Origin: Mesopusillimonas faecipullorum
GTDB taxonomy: Bacteria > Pseudomonadota > Gammaproteobacteria > Burkholderiales > Burkholderiaceae_B
NCBI RefSeq assembly: GCF_020539505.1
Contig: NZ_JACDXW010000001.1
Span: 620,001 to 684,000 of the forward strand
Direction: 5' to 3'
Length of the DNA: 64,000 nucleotides
Made by a program: the position numbers and the translations under genes. Of this stretch, positions 10,899 through 20,323 are shown one piece after another (the stretch's first letter is position 1; each line of letters starts with the position of its first letter). The notes under the pieces were generated by a model, which did no database searches, was not told the DNA's origin, and saw only the letters and a program-made list of their open reading frames with translations.

Positions 10899-12362
10899 TT
10901 AGGGCCGCTGGCTAGGGTTGAAAGCGGTTTGCTCATGCTCTGCTTGCGCATCCAGCCCGAGCGCATCGTCACGTATGACTTCAAGGCGCTCTTGGTGCAA
11001 ATCCACTTCCAGCGGCGTCATTTCAGGCATGTTCTTGCTGGCTTTGACAGACAGTTCCGTAAAACGCTGCGCCTTGCCATATAAGCCTTGCCTGCCCGCC
11101 AAAGCCGTCACGGTACGGTTGTAATGGTTACTCGCCGCTCCCAGGGTGTCGCCCAGTTTCTTTAGATGCTCGGCCACCACAACCACCTGGTTGTAGACAT
11201 CGCCCGCCAGCTCGCCAAGCTTGTGGGCTTGTTCGTTGCTACGTGCCATGCGCCACAAATTAGCGACGGTTTTCAGTATGGGCATCAGCGTCGTATGCGA
11301 CACCAAGACCACATGACGCTGGTAACCATGGTTGAACAGATCGGGCTGATGCTGCAAGGCCGCCATATAGGCCGCTTCTATGGGCAAAAACATCAGCACG
11401 AAATCCGGCGACTTCAGCCCGATAAGCTGGGTGTAATCTTTACGGCTCAGATCAACCATATGGTTGCGTATGGCCTTGACGTGGGCATCCAGCGCCGCCT
11501 GCCGCGCCTCTGGGGTGGAAGCAGCCACAGCACGCTCGTAATCCACCAAAGACACCTTGCTATCCAACACCAGATGCTTGCCGTCCGGCAACTTGACGAT
11601 GAAATCGGGCAAGAACACCGCCCCCGCTTCGTCGCGTAGCCGCACCTGGGTTTGGTAATGGTCGCCAGGCATCAAGCCCGCAGCCTGCAAGGTTTGTTCG
11701 AGTTGAATCTCACCCCAGTTGCCCAGGGTTTTCTTTTCACCCTTTAGCGCGCCGGCCAGTGTGTTGGCTTCAGCACTCATTTTCAGACCGATCTCTAGCA
11801 CTTGCCGGATTTCGGCCCCCAAGGTGGCATGCCCCTTGAGGGATTCGGCATGCACTTCGTTAACGCGTTGCTGAAAGCCTTGAATCTGCTCGCGGAAAGG
11901 CTGCAGCATGGCGTCAAGCGCCACGTGGCTGCTCTGCGCCAGGCTACGGCCTTTTTCTTCCAGAATTTGATTGGCCAGATTCTGGAACTCGGCACGCAGG
12001 CGTACACCGGTTTGCTCCAAAGCCTGTTGCAAGGCGGCCTGCCCCGCCATTTTTTCGGTATGAGTTGCCGTCAGCGCAGCATGGTCTTTTTCGAGTGCGC
12101 TGAAACGCTGGCTAAGCGACTGCAAGGCAAGCTCTCGGGACTGCAGCGCATCGCGAGCCTCTTCCAGGCGCTCGCGCAGACCTTGCGATTCGAACTGGCT
12201 GCGAGCCAGCTCGCGTTCTGATTCGTCACGCTGCTCGCGTTCGGACTGCAAACGCCCCCGCGCCAACCAAGCCTTGCCCAAATAGCCCACCAGCAGCCCC
12301 GCTGCTACAAGCAGCAGGGCGATCAACCAGCTTGGCAAGGCGTTTACCGCGACTTCTGTCAT
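10899..12362 (-). CDS. rmuC: DNA recombination protein RmuC
   Basis: A 487-residue protein with an N-terminal membrane anchor (WLIALLLVAAGLLVGYLG, about residues 11-28), then a long coiled coil to about 180, then the conserved RmuC nuclease-like domain: GNWGEIQLEQTLQAAGL, LPDGKHLVLDSKVSLVDYE and SPDFVLMFLPIEAAY. RmuC limits recombination between inverted repeats and has recently been tied to removal of DNA-protein crosslinks. It lies 9 bases after panB on the same strand. The C-terminal tail beyond about residue 460 is low-complexity and variable. Confidence 0.95.
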   Translation of the reverse strand: MTEVAVNALPSWLIALLLVAAGLLVGYLGKAWLARGRLQSEREQRDESERELARSQFESQGLRERLEEARDALQSRELALQSLSQRFSALEKDHAALTATHTEKMAGQAALQQALEQTGVRLRAEFQNLANQILEEKGRSLAQSSHVALDAMLQPFREQIQGFQQRVNEVHAESLKGHATLGAEIRQVLEIGLKMSAEANTLAGALKGEKKTLGNWGEIQLEQTLQAAGLMPGDHYQTQVRLRDEAGAVFLPDFIVKLPDGKHLVLDSKVSLVDYERAVAASTPEARQAALDAHVKAIRNHMVDLSRKDYTQLIGLKSPDFVLMFLPIEAAYMAALQHQPDLFNHGYQRHVVLVSHTTLMPILKTVANLWRMARSNEQAHKLGELAGDVYNQVVVVAEHLKKLGDTLGAASNHYNRTVTALAGRQGLYGKAQRFTELSVKASKNMPEMTPLEVDLHQERLEVIRDDALGLDAQAEHEQTAFNPSQRP

Positions 12363-12371
12363 GTGGAACCG

Positions 12372-13190
12372 TTACTTCTTAACACCAAAGCAATGGTCCA
12401 AAGTGGGGAAGCTACCGTCGCGCACACTACGGGCGTAGTCAGCCACAGCCTGATCAATGACCGCCGCCACATCGCCAAACTGCTTGGCAAAACGCGGAAT
12501 GCCGCCACCCGACAAGCCCAGGATGTCTTCGGTAACCAGCACTTGGCCGTCACAATGCGGAGAAGCCCCGATACCAATGGTGGGGATGGAAACGGCTTCG
12601 GTAATACGCCGGGCGAGGCCTTCAGCCGTGCCTTCCAGCAATAAACCAAAAGCGCCCGCACGCTCGTGTGCCAAGGCATCCTGAAACACACGCTCGGCTG
12701 CTTCTTCGCTCATGCCTTGGGCCTTGAAGCCGCCCATCACATTCACGTACTGAGGCATCAAACCGACGTGCGCCATGACGGGAACACCCCGTTCAACCAG
12801 ATACTGTGTAACCGGTGCCAGCGCGGCCCCGCCTTCGAGCTTGACGCCCGCCGCACCCGCCGACAACATTTTGGCTGCATTGGTAAACGCCTGTTCGAGC
12901 GAGCCTTGATAGCTGCCGAAAGGCATGTCTGCCAGAATGCAGGCACGCCGCGTAGAGCGAACCACTGCTGCCACGTGGGCGGCAATCTGATCAGTCGTAA
13001 AAGACAGGGTATCTGGTAGGGCGTAGCCCACCATTGCCGTCGAATCCCCTATCAGTATCATATCGAGGTGGGTATCAAGCAGCCGCGCAAAAGGCGCACT
13101 ATACGAAGTGAGCGAAGCGATCTTTTTCTGGCCTTTGTAGGCCATCAGCTGAGGGATAGTCAAACGCTTAACTTCAGTATGTATACTCAC
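12372..13190 (-). CDS. panB: 3-methyl-2-oxobutanoate hydroxymethyltransferase
   Basis: Adds a hydroxymethyl group from methylene-THF to 2-oxoisovalerate to give ketopantoate, the first step of pantothenate and CoA synthesis. The 272-residue product has [44 protein letters not shown] and [18 protein letters not shown], all typical PanB blocks with the magnesium-binding aspartates. I chose GTG at 13190 because AAGGAG sits six bases upstream and it gives the family N-terminus; an in-frame ATG at 13247 would add 19 poorly conserved residues. panC is not adjacent. Confidence 0.95.
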   Translation of the reverse strand: MSIHTEVKRLTIPQLMAYKGQKKIASLTSYSAPFARLLDTHLDMILIGDSTAMVGYALPDTLSFTTDQIAAHVAAVVRSTRRACILADMPFGSYQGSLEQAFTNAAKMLSAGAAGVKLEGGAALAPVTQYLVERGVPVMAHVGLMPQYVNVMGGFKAQGMSEEAAERVFQDALAHERAGAFGLLLEGTAEGLARRITEAVSIPTIGIGASPHCDGQVLVTEDILGLSGGGIPRFAKQFGDVAAVIDQAVADYARSVRDGSFPTLDHCFGVKK

Positions 13191-13264
13191 GGTCTGCTCC
13201 TTGCAAAATCCTAGGTGCCCGGCACCTTTGTATGGCACAGTGCCCACACTTACCGGAGAGCAAC

Positions 13265-14125
13265 ATGTCCAACATTATGAATACCTTCAAACTGCACGAT
13301 GGCCATTCCGTCCCCCGTCTGGGATTCGGTGTGTGGCAGATCGAAAATGATATTGTCGCCGATGTTGTGCGCACCGCCATCGAAACAGGCTATCGCCTGA
13401 TCGATACGGCTGCCATATACGGCAACGAAGAGGGAGTAGGCCAAGGCCTGCGCGACAGCGGCATCGACCGCAAAGACCTGTTTGTTACCACCAAAGTGTG
13501 GAACGACAGCCATGGCTACGACGCCACCATGAAGGCGTTTGAAGACAGCATGGCCAAGTTGCAGCTGGAATACATAGATCTGTACCTGATTCATTGGCCT
13601 GCCCCAAAAATCGGGCTGTACCATGAAACCTGGAAGGCCATGATACAGCTTAGAGACGAAGGCCGTATCAGATCCATAGGCGTCTCCAACTTCAATACTT
13701 CTCATATTCAGCGCTTGCTGGACGAAACCGGCGTGCTGCCTGTGCTTAACCAGATAGAGCTGAACCCGCGCTTCCAGCAACCCGAATTACGCGAATATCA
13801 CGCCGAAAAAGGGATAATCACGGAATCGTGGAGCCCCCTGGGCCATGGCCAGGCCGACCACGACCAGCTTTGGGAAAACCCCATTTTGCAAGCCATTGCG
13901 GTCAAGCATCAGCGCACCATTGCTCAGATTATTCTGCGCTGGCACTTGCAGCTGAACAATATGGTGATCAGTAAATCGGTCAACCCACACCGCATACGCG
14001 AGAACTTCGCCGTCTTCGACTTCATGCTCGATAACGACGACATGGCCAACATTGCCACGCTGCACGACGGCGAGGCCCGCCGGGGCCCCGACCCCGAGCG
14101 TTTCCGCTTGCCCAAAACCAGCTAA
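13265..14125 (+). CDS. aldo/keto reductase (DkgA/2,5-diketo-D-gluconate reductase type)
   Basis: A 286-residue NADPH-dependent reductase of the AKR superfamily. The catalytic tetrad is visible: D and Y in [12 protein letters not shown] in [12 protein letters not shown], and H in [10 protein letters not shown]. The GVSNF motif and the C-terminal cofactor site [14 protein letters not shown] are present. Start 13265 has GGAGAG upstream. Such enzymes reduce small aldehydes, methylglyoxal or diketogluconate; the physiological substrate is not determinable here. It is divergent from panB and convergent with the MFS gene at 14147. Confidence 0.93.
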   Translation: MSNIMNTFKLHDGHSVPRLGFGVWQIENDIVADVVRTAIETGYRLIDTAAIYGNEEGVGQGLRDSGIDRKDLFVTTKVWNDSHGYDATMKAFEDSMAKLQLEYIDLYLIHWPAPKIGLYHETWKAMIQLRDEGRIRSIGVSNFNTSHIQRLLDETGVLPVLNQIELNPRFQQPELREYHAEKGIITESWSPLGHGQADHDQLWENPILQAIAVKHQRTIAQIILRWHLQLNNMVISKSVNPHRIRENFAVFDFMLDNDDMANIATLHDGEARRGPDPERFRLPKTS

Positions 14126-14146
14126 GCCGCCCTCTGCCGGCTTCGG

Positions 14147-15580
14147 TCAGGCTCGCGCCGTAGCGGCACGGGCCTTGACCACCCACAAGACGTAATACGC
14201 GGCCAGCGCAGGCGGCAAACCGAAAGAGACCAACAACACCCACGCCGCACGGCCTGCACCCTCTACACCGCCGGGGTCGCTAAAGCCCGCCGCGTTGGCA
14301 ATCATGCCACCCAATGCCGACCCAAACGCCACTGCGTAAAGCTGCACGGTAATGATGGCCGAAGAAGCCATGTTTTCTTGACCTGCCGGCGCCACTTTGT
14401 AGATGTGCGTCAGCATGTGAGGCCAACACATGCCTATGCCCAAGCCTATCCCCAACAAAGGCAAGGCCAACACCGTCGCCGATACCCCAGGCCCGGGAAA
14501 ATCCACAGTCAGCAACAGCCCCAATGCAGCAATGGATACTGCCGTCACGGCAGGGCCTAAACGCAGCACGATAGGAATGACAGCCCCGGTCTGGCCGGCG
14601 CTACTGACGGTGCCTATCGTCCAGCCTATCGAGATCAGCGAAGCCAGATAGCCGGCTGCCAGCGGCCCATGACCATGCAGCACCTGCAGAAAATACGGAA
14701 CGAAAACTTCGCTGGTAATGACGATGCTCAGCAGTGCGATGCAGGCATACACCGCCCCCATTTTGGCGAGATCATAGGCCCCTTCCGGCATCAAGCGGGT
14801 TCGACCACGCAGGTCTGCAAAAGCGATAAGCAGTGTCAAGATGCAGCCAGCCACAACGCCCAACAGATTCTTCCACGCTACAGGGCTAAGGCTGGCAACG
14901 GACACCGCCAATACGGCCAGCACCATTAAGCCGAGCTGCACAAAAGGCACACCCTGCGCTTGTCGCGACAAGGCGCTTTGCCGCTTTAACTGAGTTTGCA
15001 CCACGACAGCCAACCCAGCCGCCACCAGGATCACCGACCAGAAGGCCCAGCGCCACAGCCCTGCCTCGGCGAATATGCCGCCAATGGCAGGCCCCAACAG
15101 GGTAGCCACCCCCCACATGCTAGACAGCAAGGCCATAGTTTTTGGCCATAAGCGCTCTGGAAACACAATGCGCACACTTGAATAGCTAAGGCCCAGCAAG
15201 GCGCCGCCCCCCAACCCTTGCAAAGTACGCCCCACCAACATCCAGGCAATATCGGGTGCCATGGCACACAAGACGGTGCCTACCGTAAAGACAACGATAG
15301 CCAGCAAAAATGCCTTGCGTGGGCCAGCCGCAGTCTGCAGATGGGGCGAGAGGGCCGAGCTTAAAATGGAAGCCATGACGAACAAGGTCATATTCCACGA
15401 GTAGTAAGCAAGCCCGCCTATGTCTTGCACGACCGAAGGCAAAATGGTCGCGACAATGAACATATTGACTGCATGCAGAGCTACCCCGCCTGCCAGCGCC
15501 AGAGTACGTAGGCCATTGCGCCCCCATAGCAACTCAGACCAAGACGCCGTCGTTCCTTCCTGCCCACCCTGCACCGACAT
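14147..15580 (-). CDS. MFS transporter
   Basis: A 477-residue major facilitator with about 12-14 membrane segments. It begins with a soluble tail, then LALAGGVALHAVNMFIVATIL, and motif C-like GLGGGALLGLSYS near 130. The first-half block VVQDIGGLAYYSWNM resembles drug-efflux carriers of the DHA2 type. TAGGAG precedes the ATG. It follows the LysR gene by 66 bases on the same strand, so hydrolase, regulator and carrier may form one operon. The hydrolase/transporter pairing suggests uptake or export of an ester-like or aromatic compound, which is inference. Confidence 0.9.
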   Translation of the reverse strand: MSVQGGQEGTTASWSELLWGRNGLRTLALAGGVALHAVNMFIVATILPSVVQDIGGLAYYSWNMTLFVMASILSSALSPHLQTAAGPRKAFLLAIVVFTVGTVLCAMAPDIAWMLVGRTLQGLGGGALLGLSYSSVRIVFPERLWPKTMALLSSMWGVATLLGPAIGGIFAEAGLWRWAFWSVILVAAGLAVVVQTQLKRQSALSRQAQGVPFVQLGLMVLAVLAVSVASLSPVAWKNLLGVVAGCILTLLIAFADLRGRTRLMPEGAYDLAKMGAVYACIALLSIVITSEVFVPYFLQVLHGHGPLAAGYLASLISIGWTIGTVSSAGQTGAVIPIVLRLGPAVTAVSIAALGLLLTVDFPGPGVSATVLALPLLGIGLGIGMCWPHMLTHIYKVAPAGQENMASSAIITVQLYAVAFGSALGGMIANAAGFSDPGGVEGAGRAAWVLLVSFGLPPALAAYYVLWVVKARAATARA

Positions 15581-15646
15581 TACAACTCCTAGTAAAAAAC
15601 AAGCCTCTGAGGCGGCGCTGCGCCAGCCTCCCCCTTCTCGCCCCGC

Positions 15647-16573
15647 TTAGCGCCAGAAGGTATCACGCCGAGCCATCATACCGACTGCACAGCGTTTGAT
15701 GATTTCCCACAGATAGTGAGCGAGGGGCGCAGGGGCACGATTTTTGCGGTGCACCAACATAATGCGCCGCGTCAGCGGGGGTGAGAGACGCCGAACTTCC
15801 AGACCCGGCAAACCGGTTTCGGGAATCGACAAGCCTGGCATGATGCTCGTACCCAGACCTGCTCTTATCATCTCAAAGGCTGCCGTTGCATGCCCCACCT
15901 GCTGCACTACCCGATGCGCTATTCCGTGTCGGCGCAAGGCTTCGTCTATCAGGCGTCGGCTACCCGAGGCCTGATCCAGCAAGACCAGCGCCTGCCCCGA
16001 AAGCGCCTCCCAGGGCAACTCGCGCTCTTCACGCAAGACCTCGCTGGCCGGCGGGGCCACGACCACGAAAGGGTCCGTCAGTATGGTTTCCCCGTCCAAA
16101 TCGCGAAGACGGTCAGCACAGGGTTCGACCACCACGCCAAAATCCACTTCGCCCGACAACACACTGGCCAACACATCGGACTGCACCCGGTCCAGCAGCA
16201 GTATCTCCATGCCGGGCTCACGTTCTGCACACTCGGCCAAGCACAGCGGCATCAGCATGGCTGACAAAGTGGGACTGCTGGCAACCCGTACCTTGCCACG
16301 TCGCGTACCGGCCCAATTGCGCAACTCCATCAGCATATTGTCGAGCTCGTCCACCCATTGGGGCAGCCGCTGCGCCAGCATGGCCCCAGCTTCGGTCAGC
16401 ACGACCTCGCGGGTGGTACGGTCAAACAGGCGTATGCCCAGCTCGTCTTCGAGTTCGTGCACGGCCCGGCTGACCGCCGGCTGCGACAAGCCAATGCGGG
16501 AGCCAGCCCGACTGAAGTTGCGCTCCTGGGCTACCGCCAGAAACACACGTATCTGACGGAAGCTGACATTCAC
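15647..16573 (-). CDS. LysR-family transcriptional regulator
   Basis: A 308-residue LTTR. The N-terminal winged helix is clear (FRQIRVFLAVAQERNFSRAG, then LSQPAVSRAVHELEDELG), followed by the LysR substrate-binding domain from about residue 90. I chose the GTG at 16573 because it overlaps the stop of the upstream hydrolase gene by four bases (GTGA), a typical coupling arrangement, and because it starts directly before the conserved helix. An in-frame ATG at 16612 would add 13 residues read within the hydrolase gene. Unlike most LTTR genes it is co-directional with, not divergent from, its neighbours. Confidence 0.92.
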   Translation of the reverse strand: MNVSFRQIRVFLAVAQERNFSRAGSRIGLSQPAVSRAVHELEDELGIRLFDRTTREVVLTEAGAMLAQRLPQWVDELDNMLMELRNWAGTRRGKVRVASSPTLSAMLMPLCLAECAEREPGMEILLLDRVQSDVLASVLSGEVDFGVVVEPCADRLRDLDGETILTDPFVVVAPPASEVLREERELPWEALSGQALVLLDQASGSRRLIDEALRRHGIAHRVVQQVGHATAAFEMIRAGLGTSIMPGLSIPETGLPGLEVRRLSPPLTRRIMLVHRKNRAPAPLAHYLWEIIKRCAVGMMARRDTFWR

Positions 16574-17499
16574 ACGCAGTCGCTCACGAAGTCGCGCAGC
16601 ACCTGCGCGCAAACGTCAGGTTTCTCGACTTGCAGAAAATGCGTGGTGTCTGGCACGGACACATAGCGTAAGCCGTAGTTCTCGGCCATCCAGCGACACG
16701 CCTCACCCGAGACCTGCACGCCCTCGACAGCAGGATCACACGCCACAAGCTGCAGCGGTATGCTGATTCGGCCCACATGTTCGAACAGCGCCGAGTCGTC
16801 GTTGGCGGCAAAGACATGCCCCTCGCGATCAGGCGCGCAAGAAAGCCGCCACCCCTGCCCATCGGTATCAGGACGCATAACCGCCTGTGCCATGTCTTGG
16901 TAGGCCTGAGGCAACCAGCGAGACAAATGCGACTGTTTGGCAAACTGGGCAGCCAGCTCCGAAGGGTCGTTGAAGCGGCTGCGGCGAGTGACAACACGCG
17001 CCGCCAAACCGTACATCTCGGCCATGTGTGCGTGCCTATAGGGGTTACCCTCGGGCGGCATGAAAGGCGGGTCGTACAGCACCAGCGCATCTAGGTCGGC
17101 ACCGCGCTCGCGCAAATAGGCGACCGACACGATAGAGGACAAAGAGTGAAAAGCGCCCACAGTGGTGCGTCGCCCCAGCACGCGGTTAATAGCGCGCAGT
17201 ACGTCACCCATGTCACGTCGAAACCACTCCCAGTTGTGATGCTCGTACGGGCCTGCGTCGCTGCGACCATGGCCGCGCAAATCGAATACCGCTACCTGAA
17301 AGACATCAGTCAGGCGCGACCAGAAGTCAGCATAACCATCCACCGCCATGCCGTTGCCATGGCTGCATACCACACGTATCTTTGCATCTTCGGGGCCGAA
17401 AACACGGACGGGGATCTTGACGCCATCGGCCATGACGGCAACCATTTGCCGACCATCCAGCGTCAAACCCGAAGAAAGCTGCTGACTAATTGATTCCAT
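16570..17499 (-). CDS. alpha/beta-fold hydrolase
   Basis: A 309-residue alpha/beta hydrolase. The oxyanion-hole region is RVVCSHGNGMAVDGY and the strand-turn FDLRGHGRSDAGP is typical. The nucleophile elbow appears as VGAFHSLSS, so the usual G-x-S-x-G is altered (S kept, flanking glycines replaced). The catalytic histidine is probably in VPDTTHFLQVEKP near the C-terminus, with an aspartate in LVACDPAVEG. The substrate is unknown. It is the first gene of a probable operon with the LysR regulator and the MFS carrier, and is divergent from the BASS transporter with 96 AT-rich bases between. Confidence 0.88.
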   Translation of the reverse strand: MESISQQLSSGLTLDGRQMVAVMADGVKIPVRVFGPEDAKIRVVCSHGNGMAVDGYADFWSRLTDVFQVAVFDLRGHGRSDAGPYEHHNWEWFRRDMGDVLRAINRVLGRRTTVGAFHSLSSIVSVAYLRERGADLDALVLYDPPFMPPEGNPYRHAHMAEMYGLAARVVTRRSRFNDPSELAAQFAKQSHLSRWLPQAYQDMAQAVMRPDTDGQGWRLSCAPDREGHVFAANDDSALFEHVGRISIPLQLVACDPAVEGVQVSGEACRWMAENYGLRYVSVPDTTHFLQVEKPDVCAQVLRDFVSDCV

Positions 17500-17595
17500 G
17501 AAAATTCCTGCGCTCTGATTAATGCGGAAAAATTATATATCTATGCAATAAATCCATTTCTATTTTGAAGCGAACTCGCGTTCAATACCTGCCTT

Positions 17596-18585
17596 ATGAA
17601 ACGGTCTTATTACCTCCCCGACAATTACACCCTCGCCCTACTGGGCGCCTTGGTGCTTGGCAGCATACTGCCAGCTTCCGGCGTCATTGCCACCGGCCTG
17701 GGCTGGTTAACCACCGCTGCCATCACTTTGCTGTTTTTCCTGCACGGTGCGCGCTTGCCGCGCGAAGCCATTATTGCCGGCTTGACGCATTGGCGCCTAC
17801 ACCTGTGTATTTTCAGCTGCACCTTCGTCATTTTCCCCATTCTGGGTTTGGTGGCCCGCCCAGCCCTGACGCCCCTGGTGTCCGACTATCTGTACGTAGG
17901 CATACTGTTTCTGTGCATGTTGCCGGCCACCGTGCAGTCTTCCATCGCCCTGACCTCCATCGCCAAAGGCAATGTGCCGGCAGCCTTATGCAGCGCATCG
18001 GCATCTACCTTGCTGGGCGTGGTACTGACGCCATTTCTCGTTAACTGGTTTGTGGTGCCCACAGGTGGTGCCGGTGCATCGCTTGAAGCCGTGGGGCGCA
18101 TCATGTTGCAGCTGATGCTGCCCTTCATCCTTGGTCATGTATTGCGCACACGTTTAGGCCCAACCCTCAAACACCGCAAGCTCGTCATGTTTGTCGACAG
18201 AGGCTCTATCTTGCTGGTGGTTTATACCGCCTTCAGTGCTGCCTCACTGGCTGGCCTATGGCAACACATTTCAGGTAAAGATCTGGCTGGCTTGGTGCTG
18301 ATCTGCGCCCTATTGTTGGCAATCATGCTGGGAATCATCTTTGCGCTGGGCCGCATCATGGGCTTCAGCATAGCCGACCGCGTCACGCTGACCTTCTGTG
18401 GCTCGCAAAAAAGCCTGGCCAGCGGCGTACCTATCGCCCATATTCTGTTCTCTGCATCCACCGTGGGCGCCATGGTTGTACCCTTGATGATTTTTCACCA
18501 AATGCAGTTGATCGTTAGCTCTGTACTAGCGCAGCGCTGGGCCAAACACCCTGAGCACGAGGCGGAATCGGGCACCAGCCACTGA
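17596..18585 (+). CDS. bile acid:sodium symporter family (BASS/YfeH-like) transporter
   Basis: A 329-residue protein with about ten hydrophobic segments and the SBF-like pattern: LPDNYTLALLGALVLGSILPA at the start, CMLPATVQSSIALTSIAKGN in the core with the conserved P and polar residues, and FCGSQKSLASGVPIAHILF near the end. The YfeH branch transports organic anions of unknown identity. It is divergent from the alpha/beta hydrolase; a shared regulator such as the nearby LysR protein is plausible but not shown. No clear Shine-Dalgarno precedes the ATG. Confidence 0.88.
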   Translation: MKRSYYLPDNYTLALLGALVLGSILPASGVIATGLGWLTTAAITLLFFLHGARLPREAIIAGLTHWRLHLCIFSCTFVIFPILGLVARPALTPLVSDYLYVGILFLCMLPATVQSSIALTSIAKGNVPAALCSASASTLLGVVLTPFLVNWFVVPTGGAGASLEAVGRIMLQLMLPFILGHVLRTRLGPTLKHRKLVMFVDRGSILLVVYTAFSAASLAGLWQHISGKDLAGLVLICALLLAIMLGIIFALGRIMGFSIADRVTLTFCGSQKSLASGVPIAHILFSASTVGAMVVPLMIFHQMQLIVSSVLAQRWAKHPEHEAESGTSH

Positions 18586-18594
18586 CGCGCAGGC

Positions 18595-20160
18595 TTACTC
18601 AAAGACGGCTACGCGGTTCCGGCCACCTCGTTTGGCTTGGTAGAGCATGTCATCGGCAAGCTTTAGAACCGCAGCAATGGATTTGGCATCATCCGGCCAA
18701 TGGGCCACGCCCAGCGACACGGTAATGTTGCCCACCATGGGCATATCGGCCGCTTCAACCTGGCGGCGCAGGCGTTCGGCCATCTGGGCAGCAGCGTGTT
18801 TATCCGTGCCGGGTAACAGAATCAAGAACTCTTCCCCACCCACTCGACACGGCACATCGCCGGCGCGGCAGACCTCTTTCAAGCAGTTGGCGAGGGATTG
18901 CAGCACCTGATCGCCTACATCGTGGCCGTAGGTATCGTTGATTTTCTTGAAGAAATCAATGTCTACCGAGACCGCAGCGAAAGGCAGATTTGCCGTCTGG
19001 AATTCCGTCAGCGCCGCATCTAGGCTGCGGCGATTACCCAAGCCGGTAAGCGGGTCGGTATGCACGTCTGCGTGCAGCCTGCGAATATTATTCTTAAGCA
19101 GGCCTATCCCCAACAACATAATGCGTTTGAGTTCCTGGGCCTCAAAATACCAGGAGTTCACGGTCTGGATGCGATCTTCCGTTGTCGTGTCATCCATACT
19201 TTGCGCGCTGTTGGCCAAAAGCCGCAAGGGGCGTGAGATCTGCCTGGCGCACCACCATATCACCAGCAGCGAAATCAGGGTGATCGGCAGGGTCTTGAAA
19301 ATGACTCGCTGCATCAAAGACTCTATCGGCGCCAGCGTTTGCGCTTTAGGCCGCTGGGCCACCACCCCCCAACCTGTGCTTTGCACCACCGCATACCCGG
19401 CCAGCACGGGCACTTGACGGCTGTTAACGGTTTCCTCACTACCGTTTAGACCCTTGGCGATCTTGTCTATCACCGTATTGCCCTGTACGTAATCGCCAAC
19501 GCGATCCGACTGCGGGTGATAAATAAGTTGATGGTCGTGACTTACCACGTACACATAGGAGCCATCCTTGTGATAGTGGCTAGCCAATAGGCGGTTCAGA
19601 ATGCTGGGCTGGCGCAGGTAAATACTGCCGCCGATCAAACCCAGATACTTACCCGTTGGACTCCAAACCGGGCTGGAAATAAAAACAATGAAATTTCCCG
19701 CAGCCGAGATGTAAGGGGTGCTGATTGCCGGCTTTTTTTCTTCCATTGCCGCCCGCACGCCGGGGGTTTGCAAAGTCATGCCCATGATGCTTTGATTTTC
19801 GGGAGAAGTGGCCAGCACCTCTCCACGGCTGTCCAGTAACATCACGGAATTAAAGCTGTCGGTCTGTAGGCGTAAGCGATCTACCTCGGCGGCATAGGCT
19901 GCCTCATCACCGAAATTCTTGCCTAATAGTGCGGCACTGTAGGCCAGTTGTTGCTGAGCCTGCTCGATAAAATCATTGGTGCTATTAGCCAATTTAGCGG
20001 CATAAGCCGCATTGCTTTCCAAAGCGCTGTCGATAAGCTGACGGCTTTGCACCAGGTAGCTGGCTTGCATAGTATTGGCCAACGACACTAAGGCACTGAC
20101 GATGGTCAGCACCAAGATCAGGCGTCGCAGATCGATTTTATGAAGGAACAGCTTGGTCAT
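18595..20160 (-). CDS. membrane diguanylate cyclase with periplasmic Cache-type sensor
   Basis: Makes cyclic di-GMP. Layout from MTKLFLHKIDLRR: first membrane segment about 10-30, periplasmic dCache-like sensor about 31-280 (GVRAAMEEKKPAISTPYIS, SPVWSPTGKYLGLIGGSIYL), second membrane segment about 283-303, a HAMP-like linker, and GGDEF domain about 355-520. The active site is GGEEF in CRVGGEEFLILLPG. An inhibitory RxxD site (RAGD) sits exactly five residues before it, so product inhibition is expected. The start at 20196, twelve codons upstream and abutting a palindrome, is an alternative. The sensed ligand is unknown. Confidence 0.93.
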   Translation of the reverse strand: MTKLFLHKIDLRRLILVLTIVSALVSLANTMQASYLVQSRQLIDSALESNAAYAAKLANSTNDFIEQAQQQLAYSAALLGKNFGDEAAYAAEVDRLRLQTDSFNSVMLLDSRGEVLATSPENQSIMGMTLQTPGVRAAMEEKKPAISTPYISAAGNFIVFISSPVWSPTGKYLGLIGGSIYLRQPSILNRLLASHYHKDGSYVYVVSHDHQLIYHPQSDRVGDYVQGNTVIDKIAKGLNGSEETVNSRQVPVLAGYAVVQSTGWGVVAQRPKAQTLAPIESLMQRVIFKTLPITLISLLVIWWCARQISRPLRLLANSAQSMDDTTTEDRIQTVNSWYFEAQELKRIMLLGIGLLKNNIRRLHADVHTDPLTGLGNRRSLDAALTEFQTANLPFAAVSVDIDFFKKINDTYGHDVGDQVLQSLANCLKEVCRAGDVPCRVGGEEFLILLPGTDKHAAAQMAERLRRQVEAADMPMVGNITVSLGVAHWPDDAKSIAAVLKLADDMLYQAKRGGRNRVAVFE

Positions 20161-20196
20161 GGCACTGGCTTGAAAAGACGTATCATGCGGAATCAT

Positions 20197-20216
20197 AAGG
20201 CCTGCATGCAGGCCTT
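20197..20216. promoter_or_regulatory. 20-nt perfect palindrome before the diguanylate cyclase gene
   Basis: AAGGCCTGCA followed by its exact reverse complement forms a perfect 20-base palindrome with no spacer. It directly abuts the upstream candidate ATG (20196) of the diguanylate cyclase gene and lies in the space shared with the divergent MFS gene at 20324. It could be a dimeric repressor site or a transcript hairpin covering the start. No regulator is identified. Confidence 0.4.
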
Positions 20217-20323
20217 GCCAGGGTCAGACTATAGCCCTCGGGTTATATTTCTTGCGCGCCAAAAAGTCATGGACTTATGCGACGCCCCCGCAACAGACTC
20301 GACTTAGCCCCTGACTCATAAGC

